From positions 29,377-93,376 of the forward strand of contig NW_027196397.1 in the NCBI RefSeq assembly GCF_038502225.1: 64,000 nt of DNA. The letters are read 5' to 3'. Under the pieces are notes generated by a model. It saw only the letters and a list, made by a program, of their open reading frames with translations. It searched no databases and was not told the DNA's origin. Positions within the stretch are counted from its first letter, which is position 1. Each line of letters begins with the position of its first letter. Of this stretch, positions 53,152-64,000 are shown piece after piece. The position numbers and the translations under genes are program-made. Origin of the DNA: Cherax quadricarinatus. Lineage: Eukaryota; Arthropoda; Malacostraca; Decapoda; Parastacidae.

Positions 53152-53360
53152 ACCTGTGTAGTATCGTAGATGTCTCCTGGTGTCATGGACTAACCTACTG
53201 ATCCCCACCTAACATGGAGCTTTAAATGGGCTTCAATACCTTCATTAACCTGGAAGATTCGTAACCAGGCAGCGAGGTCGATCACTGGTGTCGTTTTGAT
53301 CATCAGGTCGAACTTGAGTCATTTAAAATGTAAGAAATTGCTAATGACTGCACTAATCAC
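53152..53360. repeat. Dispersed anchor repeat, copy D (left part)
   Basis: Same layout as the other copies: CCTGTGTAGTATCG, GTCATGGACTAACCTACTG, ACATGGAGCTTTAAATGG, CATTAACCTGGAAGATTCG, CATCAGGTCGAACTT. It continues at about 54793 after the LINE/SINE insertion (TTATTTAGTGCTGTATC, AAAACATTGCAGATGG). Confidence 0.75.
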
Positions 53361-54793
53361 GGTTACCCGGAGAGGGTTTCGTGGGTTAAACCCCCTGCGG
53401 CTCGGTCTGAGACCAGGCCTCATGGTGGATCAGAGCCTGATCAACCAGGCTGTTACTGCCAGCCGCACGCAAACTGAGGTACGAACCACAGCCCGGTTGG
53501 TCAGGTACTGACTTTAGATGCCTGTCCAGCACCTTCTTGAAAGCAGTCAGGGGTCTATTGGTAATCCCCCTTATGTATGCTGGGAGGCAGTTGAACAGTC
53601 TTGGGCCCCGGACACTTAATGTGTTGTCTCTCAATGTACTCGTGGTGCCCCTGCTTTTTATTGGGTAAATGTTGCATCTCTTGCCGAGTCTTTTGCTTTC
53701 ATAGGGAGTGATTTTCGTTTTAAGTTTGGTACTAAACCCTTTAGGAATTTCCAAGTGTATATTATCATGTATCTCTCTTGCCTACGCTCCAAGGAATACA
53801 GCTCAAGGGACTTCAACCGTTCCCAGCAATTTAGGTGCCTTTCGCACTTATGTGTGGCGTGAAAGTTCTTTGTACACTCTCCAGTTCAGCAATTTCTCCT
53901 GCCTTGAAAAGGGCAGTTAATGTACAGCAGTATTCCAGCCTAGAGAGCACAAGCGATTTGAAGAGAATCATCATGGGTTTGGCGTCCCTAGTTTTGAAGG
54001 TTCTCATTATCCATCCTATCATTTTCCTAGTAGATGAGGTAGATACATTGTTGTGGTCTTTGAAGGCGAGATCCTCTGACATTATCACTCCCAGGTCCTT
54101 CACATTACTTTTTCGCTCTACTGTATGGTTAAAATTTGTCGTGTACCCTGATACAGTTTTAATTTCCTCAAATTTTCCATATGTGAATAGTTGAAATTTT
54201 TCTTTCTTTCAACACACCGGCCGTATCCCACCGAGGCGGGGTGGCCCAAAAGGAAAAACGAAAGTTTCTCCTTTTACATTTAGTAATATATACAGGAGAA
54301 GGGGTTACTAGCCCCTTGTTCCCGGCATTTTAGTAGCCTCTTACAACACGCATGGCTTACGGAGGAAGAATTCTGTTCCACTTCCCCATGGAGGTAAGAG
54401 GAAATAAACAAGAACAAGAACTAGAAAGAAAACAGAAGAAAACCCAAAGGGGTGTGTATATATATGCTTGTACATGTATGTGTAGTGTGACCTAAGTGTA
54501 AGTAGAAGTAGCAAGACGTACCTGAAATCTTGCATGTGTATGAGACAGAAAAAAATAGACACCAGCAATCCTACCATCATGTAAAACAATTACAGGCTTC
54601 AGTTTTACACTCACTTGGCAGGACGGTAGTACCTCCCTGGGCGGTTGCTGTCTACCAACCTACTACCTAGTTGAAATTTCTCTTCATTAAACTTCATATT
54701 GTTTTCAGTGTCCCATTTGAAGATTTGATTTATGACTTCTTGGAGTCTTTGTGTGTCTTCGACGGAGGTCACTGCCATGGCAATCCGGGTACT
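53361..54793 (-). pseudogene. CR1-type LINE fragment split by a SINE
   Basis: On the minus strand the fragment begins just after the FADD motif (TRIAMAVTSVEDTQRLQEVI), reads FNEEKFQL, is interrupted by the SINE at 54205-54667, resumes LFTYGKFEEIKTVSG and NVKDLGVIMSEDLAFKDH, then has SRLEYCCTLTALF, RGPRLFNCLPAYIR and SVPDQPGCGSY and the family 3' end at about 53361. Closely related to the LINE at 28199-31795. Coding is broken by at least one shift near 53760-53835 in addition to the SINE. Confidence 0.87.
54205..54667 (-). mobile_element. SINE inserted in the LINE, sharing its tail with another LINE
   Basis: Flanked by a 17-base duplication (TAGTTGAAATTTTTCTT at 54188-54204, one mismatch at 54668-54684). 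Read on the minus strand it opens with GGTAGTAGGTTGGTAGACAG and a CAACCGCCCAGGG/TACTACC hairpin region, has no ORF of note, and ends in GGGTGGGCC-type sequence: on the plus strand ACACCGGCCG, CCGAGGCGGGGTGGCCC and AAAGGAAAAAC. This tail matches the last 45 bases of the LINE at 274-2854. Non-autonomous elements often borrow the tail of the LINE that mobilises them. Confidence 0.88.
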
Positions 54794-55003
54794 ATTGTTT
54801 TCTTATTTAGTGCTGTATCTTCTTCAATAAAACATTGCAGATGGAAAACATTATTAACAAGTTATTGCAGCAATAAAGTTATGGGCTCAGTTTTTACTAC
54901 AGTTACAGTGGGTGTCCAGTTAACCTTGAGAGACAGTCATTGTGAAGTGACAAGAACTGTTAGTAAACATGAAGCCTCGTGAGGTGTATCAGAGGAGCGA
55001 GTT
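54794..55003. repeat. Dispersed anchor repeat, copy D (right part)
   Basis: Matches anchor copy C at 42100-42240 (AAAACATTGCAGATGG, CAGTCATTGTGAAG). The array that follows begins with GTTAGGCTTCACAATGG, similar to TTGTGAAG and GAAGCCTCGTGAGG in this region, so the array may have been seeded from it. Confidence 0.65.
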
Positions 55004-57394
55004 AGGCTTCACAATGGTAGTTAGGCTTCACAATGGTAGTTAGGCTTCACAATGGTAGTTAGGCTTCACAATAGTAGTTAGGCTTCACAATGGTAGTTAG
55101 ACTTCACAATGGTAGTTAGGCTTCACAATAGTAGTTAGGCTTCACAATGGTAGTTAGGCTTCACAATGGTAGTTAGGCTTCACAATAGTAGTTAGGCTTC
55201 ACAATGGTAGTTAGGCTTCACAATGATAGGCTTCACAATAGTAGTTAGGCTTCACAATGGTAGTTAGGCTTCACATGGTAGTTAGGCTTCACAATAGTAG
55301 TTAGGCTTCACAATAGTAGTTAGGCTTCACAATAGTAGTTAGGCTTCACAATATTAGTTAGGCTTCACAATGGTAGTTAGGCTTCACAATAGTAGTTAGG
55401 CTTCACAATGGTAGTTAGGCTTCACAATGGTAGTTAGGCTTCACAATAGTAGTTAGGCTTCACAATGGTAGTTAGGCTTCACAATAGTAGTTAGGCTTCA
55501 CAATAGTAGTTAGGCTTCACAATGGTAGTTAGGCTTCACAATGATAGTTAGGCTTCACAATAGTAGTTAGGCTTCACAATGGTAGTTAGGCTTCACAATG
55601 GTAGTTAGGCTTCACAATAGTAGTTAGGCTTCACAATAGTAGTTAGGCTTCACAATAGTAGTTAGGCTTCACAATAGTAGTTAGGCTTCACAATGGTAGT
55701 TAGGCTTCACAATGGTAGTTAGGCTTCACAATAGTAGTTAGGCTTCACAATAGTAGTTAGGCTTCACAATAGTAGTTAGGCTTCACAATGGTAGTTAGGC
55801 TTCACAATGGTAGTTAGGCTTCACAATAGTAGTTAGGCTTCACAATGGTAGTTAGGCTTTACAATGGTAGTTAAGCTTCACAATAGTAGTTAGGCTTCAC
55901 AATGGTAGTTAGGCTTCACAATGATAGTTAGGCTTCACAATAGTAGTTAGGCTTCACAATGGTAGTTAGGCTTCACAATGGTAGTTAGGCTTCACAATAG
56001 TAGTTAGGTTTCACAATAGTAGTTAGGCTTCACAATAGTAGTTAGGTTTCACAATAGTAGTTAGGCTTCACAATGGTAGTAAGGCTTCACAATAGTAGTT
56101 AGGCTTCACAATGGTAGTTAGGCTTCACAATGGTAGTTAGGCTTCACAATAGTAGTTAGGCTTCACAATGGTAGTTAGGCTTCACAATGGTAGTTAGGCT
56201 TCACAATAGTAGTTAGGCTTCACAATGGTAGTTAGGCTTCACAATGATAGTTAGGCTTCACAATAGTAGTTAGGCTTCACAATGGTAGTTAGGCTTCACA
56301 ATGGTAGTTAGGCTTCACAATAGTAGTTAGGCTTCACAATAGTAGTTAGGTTTCACAATGGTAGTTAGGCTTCACAATGGTAGTGAGGCTTCACAATAGT
56401 AGTTAGGCTTCACAATGGTAGTTAGGCTTCACAATGGTAGTTAGGCTTCACAATAGTAGTTAGGCTTCACAATGGTAGTTAGGCTTCACAATAGTAGTTA
56501 GGCTTCACAATAGTAGTTAGGCTTCACAATGGTAGTTAGGCTTCACAATAATAGTTAGGCTTCACAATGGTAGTTAGGCTTCACAATGGTAGTTAGGCTT
56601 CACAATGGTAGTTAGGCTTCACAATAGTAGTTAGGCTTCACAATGGTAGTTAGGCTTCACAATAGTAGTTAGGCTTCACAATAGTAGTTAGGCTTCACAA
56701 TAGTAGTTAGGCTTCACAATAGTAGTTAGGCTTCACAATAGTAGTTAGGCTTCACAATGGTAGTTAGGCTTCTCACAATGGTAGTTAGGCTTCACAATGG
56801 TAGTTAGGCTTCACAATGGTAGTTAGGCTTCACAATGGTAGTTAGGCTTCACAATGGTAGTTAGGCTTCACAATAGGCTTCACAATGGTAGTTAGGCTTC
56901 ACAATGGTAGTTAGGCTTCACAATGGTAGTTAGGCTTCACAATGGTAGTTAGGCTTCACAATGGTAGTTAGGCTTCACAATGGTAGTTAGGCTTCACAAT
57001 GGTAGTTAGGCTTCACAATGGTAGTTAGGCTTCACAATGGTAGTTAGGCTTCACAATAGTAGTTAGGCTTCACAATGGTAGTTAGGCTTCACAATGGTAG
57101 TTAGGCTTCACAATAGTAGTTAGGCTTCACAATGGTAGTTAGGCTTCACAATGGTAGTTAGGCTTCACAATGGTAGTTAGGCTTCACAATAGTAGTTAGG
57201 CTTCACAATGGTAGTTAGGCTTCACAATGGTAGTTAGGCTTCACAATGGTAGTTAGGCTTCACAATGGTAGTTAGGCTTCACAATGGTAGTTAGGCTTCA
57301 CAATGGTAGTTAGGCTTCACAATGGTAGTTAGGCTTCACAATGGTAGTTAGGCTTCACAATGGTAGTTAGGCTTCACAATGGTAGTTAGGCTTC
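55004..57394 (+). repeat. 19-bp minisatellite array (about 126 copies)
   Basis: Unit GTTAGGCTTCACAATGGTA, period 19, with a common ATAGTA variant for ATGGTA. The two forms recur in longer patterns (for instance 55500-56060). The last 300 bases are mainly the ATGG form. It abuts the 26-bp array with no spacer. Confidence 0.98.
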
Positions 57395-60300
57395 ACAATG
57401 GTCAGTGGGTAGTGGTGGAGACCTTGGTCAGCGGATAGTGGTGGAGACCTTGGTGAGAGGGTAGTGGTGGAGACCTTGGTCAGTGGGTAGTGGTGGAGAC
57501 CTTGGTCAGCGGATAGTGGTGGAGACCTTGGTCAGAGGGTAGTGGTGGAGACCTTGGTCAGTGGGTAGTGGTGGAGACCTTGGTCAGTGGGTAGTGGTGA
57601 AGACCTTGGTCAATGGGAAGTGGTGGAGACCTTGGTCAGTGAGTAGTGGTGGAGACTTGGTCAGTGGGTAGTGGTGGAGACCTTGTTCAGTGGGTAGTGG
57701 TGCAGACCTTGGTCAGCGGGTAGTGGTGGAGACCTTGGTCAGTGGGTAGTGGTGGAGACCGTGGTCAGTGGGTAGTGGTGGAGACCTTGGTCAGTGGGTA
57801 GTGGTGGAGACCTTGGTCAGTGGGTAGTGGTGGAGACCTTGGTCAGTGGGTAGTGGTGGAGACCTTGGTCAGTGGGTAGTGGTGGAGACCTTGCTCAGTG
57901 GGTAGTGGTGGAGACCTTGGTCAGTGGGTAGTGGTGGAGACCTTGGTCAGTGGGTAGTGGTGGAGTCCTTGGTCAGTGGGTAGTGGTGGAGACCTTGGTC
58001 AGTGGGTAGTGGTGGAGACCTTGGTCATTGGGTAGTGGTGGAGACCTTGGTCAAAGGGTAGTGGTGAAGACCTTGGTCAATGGGAAGTGGTGGAGACATT
58101 GGTCAGTGAGTAGTGGTGGAGACTTGGTCAGTGGGTAGTGGTGGAGACCTTGTTCAGTGGGTAGTGGTGCAGACCTTGGTCAGCGGGTAGTGGTGGAGAC
58201 CATGGTCAGTGGGTAGTGGTGGAGACCTTGGTCAGTGGGTAGCGGTGGAGACCTTGGTCAGTGGGTAGTGGTGGAGACCTTGGTCAGCGGGTAGTGGTGT
58301 AGACCTTGGTCAATGGGTAGTGGTGGAGACCTTGGTCAGTGGCTAGTGGTGGAGTCCTTGGTCAGTGGGTAGTGGTGGAGACCTTGGTCAGTGGGCAGTG
58401 GTGGAGACCTTGGTCAGTGGGTTGTGGTGGAGACCAGTGGGTAGTGGTTGGTCAGTGGGTAGTGGTGGAGAGTGTAGTGGTGGAGACCTTGGTCAGTGGG
58501 GAGTGGTGGAGACCTTGGTCAGTGGGTATTGGTGGAGCCCTTTGTCAGTGCGTAGTGGTGGAGATCTGGCTCATGGAGTACTGGTGGAGACCTTGGTCAG
58601 CGGGTAGTGGTGGACACCTTGGTCAGTGGGTAGTGGTGTAGACCTTGGTCAGTGGGTATTGGTGGAGCCCTTTGTCAGTGGGTAGTGGTGGAGACCTGCC
58701 TCATGGAGTACTGGTGGAGACCTTGGTCAGTGGGTAGTGGTGTAGACCTTGGTCAGTGGGTATTGGTGGAGCCCTTTGTCAGTGGGTAGTGGTGGAGACC
58801 TTGGTCAGTGGGTAGTGGTGGAGACCTAGGTCAGTGGGTAGTGGTGGAGACCTGCCTCAGTGAGTAGTGGTGGAGATCTTGGTCAGTGAGTAGTGGTGGA
58901 GACCTTGGTCAGTGGGTAGTGGTGGAGATCTTGGTCAGTGCGTAGTGTTGGAGACCTGGTCAGTGGGTAGTGGTTGAGACCTTGGTCAGTGGGTAGTTGT
59001 TGAGAAATTGGTCAGTGGGTTGTGGTGGAGACCTGGCTCAGTGGGTAGTGGTGGAGACCTTGGTCAGTGGGTAGTGGAGGAGACCTTGGTCAGAGGGTAG
59101 TGGTGGAGACCTGGCTCAGTGAGTAGTGGTGGAGACCTTGGTCAGTGAGTAGTTGTGGAGACCTTAGTCAGTGGGTAGTGGTGGACACCTGGTCAGTGGG
59201 TAGTGGTGGAGACCTTGGTCAGTGAGCAGTGGTTGAGACCTTGGACAGTGGGTTGTGGTGGAGACCTGGCTCAGTGGGTAGTGGTGGAGACCTTGGTCAG
59301 TGGGTAGTGGTGGACACCTGGCTCAGCGCGTATTGGTGGACACCTTGGTCAGTGGTTAGTGGTGGAGACCTGGCTCAGGGAGTACTGGTGGAGAACTTGG
59401 TCAGTGGGTAGTGGTGGAGACCTTGGTCAGTGGGTATTGGTGGAGCCCTTGGTCAGTGGGTAGTGGTGGAGACCTTGGTCAGTGGGTAGTGGTGGAGACC
59501 TTGGTCAGTGGGTAGCGGTATAGACCTTGGAAAGTGTGTAGTGGTGGAGACCTGGCACAGTGGGTAGTGGTAGAGACCAGGCTCAGTTGGTAATGATGGA
59601 GACCTTGGTCAGTGGGTAGTGGTGGAGACCTTGGTCAGTGGGCAGTGGTAGAGACCTTGGTCAGTGGGTAGTGGTGGAGACCTTGGTCAGTGGGTAGTGG
59701 TGGAGACCTTGGTCAGTGGGTATTCGGGGAGCCCTTGTTCTGTGGGTAGTGGTGGAGACCTTGGTCAGTGGGTAGTGGTGGAGACCTTGGTCAGTGGGTA
59801 GTGGTGGAGACCTTGGTCAGGGTAGTGGTGGAGACCTTGGTCAGTGGGTAGTGGTGGAGACCTTGGTCAGTGGGTAGTGGTGGAGACCTTGGTCAGTGGG
59901 TAGTGGTGGAGACCTTGGTCAGTGGGTAGTGGTGGAGACCTTGGTCAGTGGGTAGTGGTGGAGACCTGGTCAGTGGGTAGTGGTGGAGACCTTGGTCAGT
60001 GGGTAGTGGTGGAGACCTTGGTCAGTGGGTAGTGGTGGAGACCTTGGTCAGTGGGTAGTGGTGGAGACCTTGGTCAGTGGGTAGTGGTGGAGACCTGGCT
60101 CAGTGGGTAGTGGTGGAGACCTTGGTCAGTGGGTAGTGGTGGAGACCTTGGTCAGTGGGTAGTGGTGGAGACCTTGGTCAGTGGGTAGTGGTGGAGACCT
60201 GGCTCAGTGGGTAGTGGTGGAGACCTGGCTCAGTGGGCAGTGGTGGAGACCTTGGTCAGTGGGTAGTGGTGGAGACCTTGGTCAGTGGGTAGTGGTGGAG

Positions 60301-63300
60301 ACCTTGGTCAGTGGGTAGTGGTGGAGACCTGGCTCAGTGGGTAGTGGTGGAGACCTTGGTCAGTGGGTAGTGGTGGAGACCTTGGTCAGTGGGTAGTGGT
60401 GGAGACCTGGCTCAGTGGGTAGTGGTGGAGACCTTGGTCAGTGGGTAGTGGTGGAGACCTTGGTCAGTGGGTAGTGGTGGAGACCTTGGTCAGTGGGCAG
60501 TGGTGGAGACCTTGGTCAGTGGGTAGTGGTGGAGACCTTGGTCAGTAGGTAGTTGTGGAGACCTTGGTCAGTGGGTATTGCTGGAGCCCTTGTTCTGTGG
60601 GTAGTAGTGGAGACCTTGGTCAGTGGGTAGTTGTGGAGACCTTGGTCAGTGGATAGTGGCGGAGACCTTGGTCAGTGGGTTTTGGTGGACACCTGGCTCA
60701 GCGCGTAGTGGTTGAGACCTTGGTCAGTGGGTATTGGTGGAGCCCTTGGTCAGTGGGTAGTGGTGGAGACCTTGGTCAGTAGGTAGTGGTAGATACCTTG
60801 GTCAGTGGATAGTGGCGGAGACCTTGGTCAGTGCGTAGTGGTGGAGATGTTGGTCAGTGGTAGTGGTGGAGACCTTGGTGAGTGTGTAGTGGTGGAGACC
60901 TGGCTCAGTGGGTAGTGGTGGAGACCTGGCTCAGTTGGTAATGGTGGAGACCTTGGTCAGTGGGTACTGGTGGAGACCTGGTTCAGTGGGTAGTGGTGGA
61001 GACCTTGGTCAGTGGGTAGTGGTGGAGACCTTGGTCAGTGGGAAGTGGTGGAGACCTTGGTCAGTGGGTAGTGGAAGAGACCTTGGTCAGTGGGTAGCGG
61101 TGGAGACCTTGGTTAGTGTGTAATGGTGGAGACCTGGCAAAGTGGGTAGTGGTGGAGACCTGGCTCAGTTGGTAATGATGGAGACCTTGGTCAGTGGGTA
61201 GTGGGGAGACCTTGGTCAGTGGGCAGTGGTAGAGACCTTGGTCAGTGGGTAGTGGTGGAGACCTTGGTCAGTGGGTAGTGGTGGAGACCTTGGTCAGTGG
61301 GTAGCGGTATAGACCTTGGAAAGTGTGTAGTGGTGGAGACCTGGCACAGTGGGTAGTGGTAGAGACCAGGCTCAGTTGGTAATGATGGAGACCTTGGTCA
61401 GTGGGTAGTGGTGGAGACCTTGGTCAGTGGGCAGTGGTAGAGACCTTGGTCAGTGGGTAGTGGTGGAGACCTTGGTCAGTGGGTAGTGGTGGAGACCTTG
61501 GTCAGTGGGTAGTGGTGGAGACCTTGGTCAGTGGGTAGTAGAGGAGACCTGGTCAGTGGGTAGTGGTGGAGACCTTGGTCAGTGGGTAGTAGAGGAGACC
61601 TGGCTCAGTGGGTAGTGGTGGAGACCAGGCTCAGTTGGTAATGATGGAGACCTTGGTCAGTGGGTAGTGGTGGAGACCTTGGTCAGTGGGTAGTGGTTGA
61701 GACCTTGGTCAGTGGGTAGTGGTTGAGACCTTGGTCAGAGGGTAGTGGTTGAGACCTTGGTCAGTGGGTAGTGGTTGAGACCTTGGTCAGAGGGTAGTGA
61801 TGGACACCTGGCTCAGCGCGTAGTGGTGGAGACCTTGGTCAGTGGGTAGTGGTGGAGACCTTGGTCAGTGGGTAGTGGTGGAGACCTGGCTCAGTGGGCA
61901 GTGGTGGAGACCTTGGTCAGTGGGTAGTGGTGGAGACCTTGGTCAGTGGGCAGTGGTGGAGACCTTGGTCAGTGGGTAGTGGTGGAGACCTGGCTCAGTG
62001 GGCAGTGGTGGAGACCTTGGTCAGTGGGAAGTGGTGGAGACCTTGGTCAGTGGGTAGTGGTGGAGACCTTGGTCAGTGGGTATTGGGGGAGCCCTTGGTC
62101 AGTGGGTAGTGGTGGAGACCTTGGTCAGTGGGTAGTGGTGGAGACCTTGGTCAGTGGGTAGTGGTGGAGACCTTGGTCAGTGGGTAGTGGTGGAGACCTT
62201 GGTCAGTGGGTAGTGGTGGAGACCTTGGTCAGTGGGTAGTGGTGGAGACCTTGGTCAGTGTGTAGTGGTGGTCAGTGGGATGGAGACCTTGGTCAGTGGG
62301 TAGTGGTGGAGACCTTGGCTCAGTTGTAGTGGTGGAGACCTTGGTCAGTGGGTAGTTGTGGAGACCTGGCTCAGCGCGTATTGGTCACCTTGGTCAGTGG
62401 GTATTGGTGGAGACCTGGTCAGTGGGTAGTGGAGACCTTGGTCTTGAGACCTTGGTCAGTGGGTAGTGGTGGAGACCTTGGTCAGTGGTATTGGTGGACC
62501 TTGGTCAGTGGGTAGTGGTGGAGACCTTGGTCAGTGGGTAGTGGTGGAGACCTTGGTCAGTGGGTAGCGGTGGAGACCTTGGTCAGTGTGTAGTGGTGGA
62601 GACCTGGCACAGTGGGTAGTGGTGGAGACCTGGCTCAGTTGGTAATGATGGAGACCTTGGTCAGTGGGTAGTGGTGGAGACCTTGGTCAGTGGGTAGTGG
62701 AAGAGACCTTGGTCAGTGGGTAGTGGTGGAGACCTTGGTCAGTGGGTAGTGGTGGAGACCTTGGTCAGTGGGTAGTGGTGGAGACCTTGGTCAGTGGGTA
62801 GTAGAGGAGACCTGGTCAGTGGGTAGTGGTGGAGACCTTGGTCAGTGGGTAGTGGTGGAGACCTTGGTCAGTGGGTAGTGGTGGAGACCTTGGTCAGTGG
62901 GTAGTGGTGGAGACCTTTGTCAGTGGGTAGTGGTGGAGACCTTGGTCAGTGGGTAGTGGTGGAGACCTTGGTCAGTGGGTAGTGGTGGAGACATTGGGGT
63001 AGTGGTGGAGACCTCAGCGCGTAGTGGTGGAGACCTTGGTCAGTTGAGACCTTGGTCAGTGGGTATGTGGTGGAGACCTTGGTCAGTGTAGTGGTGGAGA
63101 CCTTGGTCAGTGGGTAGTGGTGGAGACCTTGGTCAGATGGAGACCTTGGTCAGTGGGTAGTGGTAGTGGTCAGTTTTTAGTGGTGGAGACCTTGGCTCAG
63201 GGGTAGTGGTGGAGACCTTGGTCAGTGGGTAGTGGTGGAGACCTTGGTCAGTGGGTAGTGGTGGAGACCTGGGTCAGTTAGTGTCAGTGGGTAGTGGTGG

Positions 63301-64000
63301 AGACCTTGGTCAGTGGGTAGTGGTGGAGACCTGGCTCAGTGAGTAGTGGTGGAGACCTTGGTCAGTGGGTAGTGGTGGAGACGTTGGTCAGTGGGTAGTG
63401 GTTGGAGACCTTGGTCAGTGGGTAGTGGTGGAGACCTGGCTCTCGGGTAGTGGTGGAGACTTTGGTAAGTTGGTAGTGGTGGAGACCTTGGTCAGTGGGT
63501 AGTGGTGGAGACCTTGGTCAGTGGGTAGTGGTGGAGACCTGGCTCAGTGAGTAGTGGTGGAGACCGTGGTCAGTGGGTAGTGGTGGAGACGGTGGTCAGT
63601 GGGTAGTGGTGGAGACCTGGTCAGTGGGTAGGGGTCAAGACCTTGGTCAGTGTGTAGTGGTTGAGACCTTGATCAGTGGGTGGTCAGTGGGTGGTGGAGA
63701 CCTGGTGGAGACCTGTCTCAGTGGGTAGTGGTGGAGAACTTGGTCAGTGGGTAGCGGTGGACACCTGGCTCAGCGCGTAGTGGTTGAGACCTTGGTCAGT
63801 GGGTATTGGTTGAGCCCTTGGTCTGTGGGTAGTGGTGGAGACCTTGGTCAGTGGGTAGTGGTGGAGACCTTGGTCAGTGGATAGTGGCGGAGACCTTGGT
63901 CATTTCCTAGTGGTGGAGATGTTGGTCAGTGGTAGTGGTGGAGACCTTGGTGAGTGTGTAGTGGTGGAGACCTGGCTAAGTGGGTAGTGGTGGAGACCTG
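57395..64000 (-). repeat. 26-bp minisatellite array, right block, inverted
   Basis: The same 26-base unit as 3207-20405 but in the opposite orientation (core GTGGTGGAGACCTTGGTC), about 250 copies to the window edge. Both monomer classes occur (CCTTGGTCAG and CCTGGCTCAG). Internal duplications are visible (57611 with 58078; 59512 with 61301). From about 62300 onward many units are scrambled or shortened. Small ORFs are repeat translation. Confidence 0.98.

Overview
This window looks like eukaryotic, intron-era 'junk' DNA rather than a gene-bearing locus. No bacterial-style gene organisation, rRNA gene, CRISPR array or recognisable host protein gene was found. The mix of long minisatellite arrays, TA-dinucleotide tracts, several LINE families with poly(A) tails and tRNA-related retroposons suggests an arthropod. 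From memory, several dispersed repeats resemble sequences common in decapod crustaceans such as crayfish; that assignment is an inference and could not be searched here.

Layout. 1-270: 21-bp tandem repeat and CA/TA microsatellites. 274-2854: minus-strand LINE inside TA tracts. 3207-20405: large array of a 26-bp minisatellite. 20430-25120: 30-bp array interrupted by a CR1-like LINE (21001-23139). 25269-26618: 22-bp array. 26646-27275: 63-bp array. 28199-31795: nearly complete CR1-type LINE, followed by a second, internally deleted relative. 32400-39860: AT-rich and polypyrimidine sequence with three truncated copies of another LINE family. 40110-41852: three fold-back retroposons with target duplications. 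42440-50800: 24-bp array of about 350 copies. 50847-51690: 35-bp array. 52082-54793: another truncated LINE, a fourth fold-back element, and a CR1-type LINE split by a SINE. 55004-57394: 19-bp array. 57395-64000: the same 26-bp minisatellite as on the left, but in the opposite orientation. Tandem arrays make up roughly 60% of the window.

How the parts relate. Four paralogous copies of a dispersed 'anchor' sequence (about 27245, 33300, 41000-42240 and 52700-54990) lie between the arrays. They act as empty-site controls for insertions: elements present in one copy are absent, with a single target site, in the others. Two small arrays (63 bp and 18 bp) are local amplifications of anchor segments that are single-copy elsewhere. 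The coding potential is all retrotransposon: reverse transcriptases with FADD active sites, one with an apurinic-type endonuclease and an N-terminal PHD-like zinc finger. The very long ORFs across the arrays are products of repeat units divisible by three and are not treated as genes.

The most unusual signal is a set of four asymmetric fold-back elements. Each has inverted arms, a terminal hairpin tail of about 30 bases and a 9-13 bp target duplication. Two of them share a hammerhead-ribozyme-like core whose stems differ by compensatory changes.
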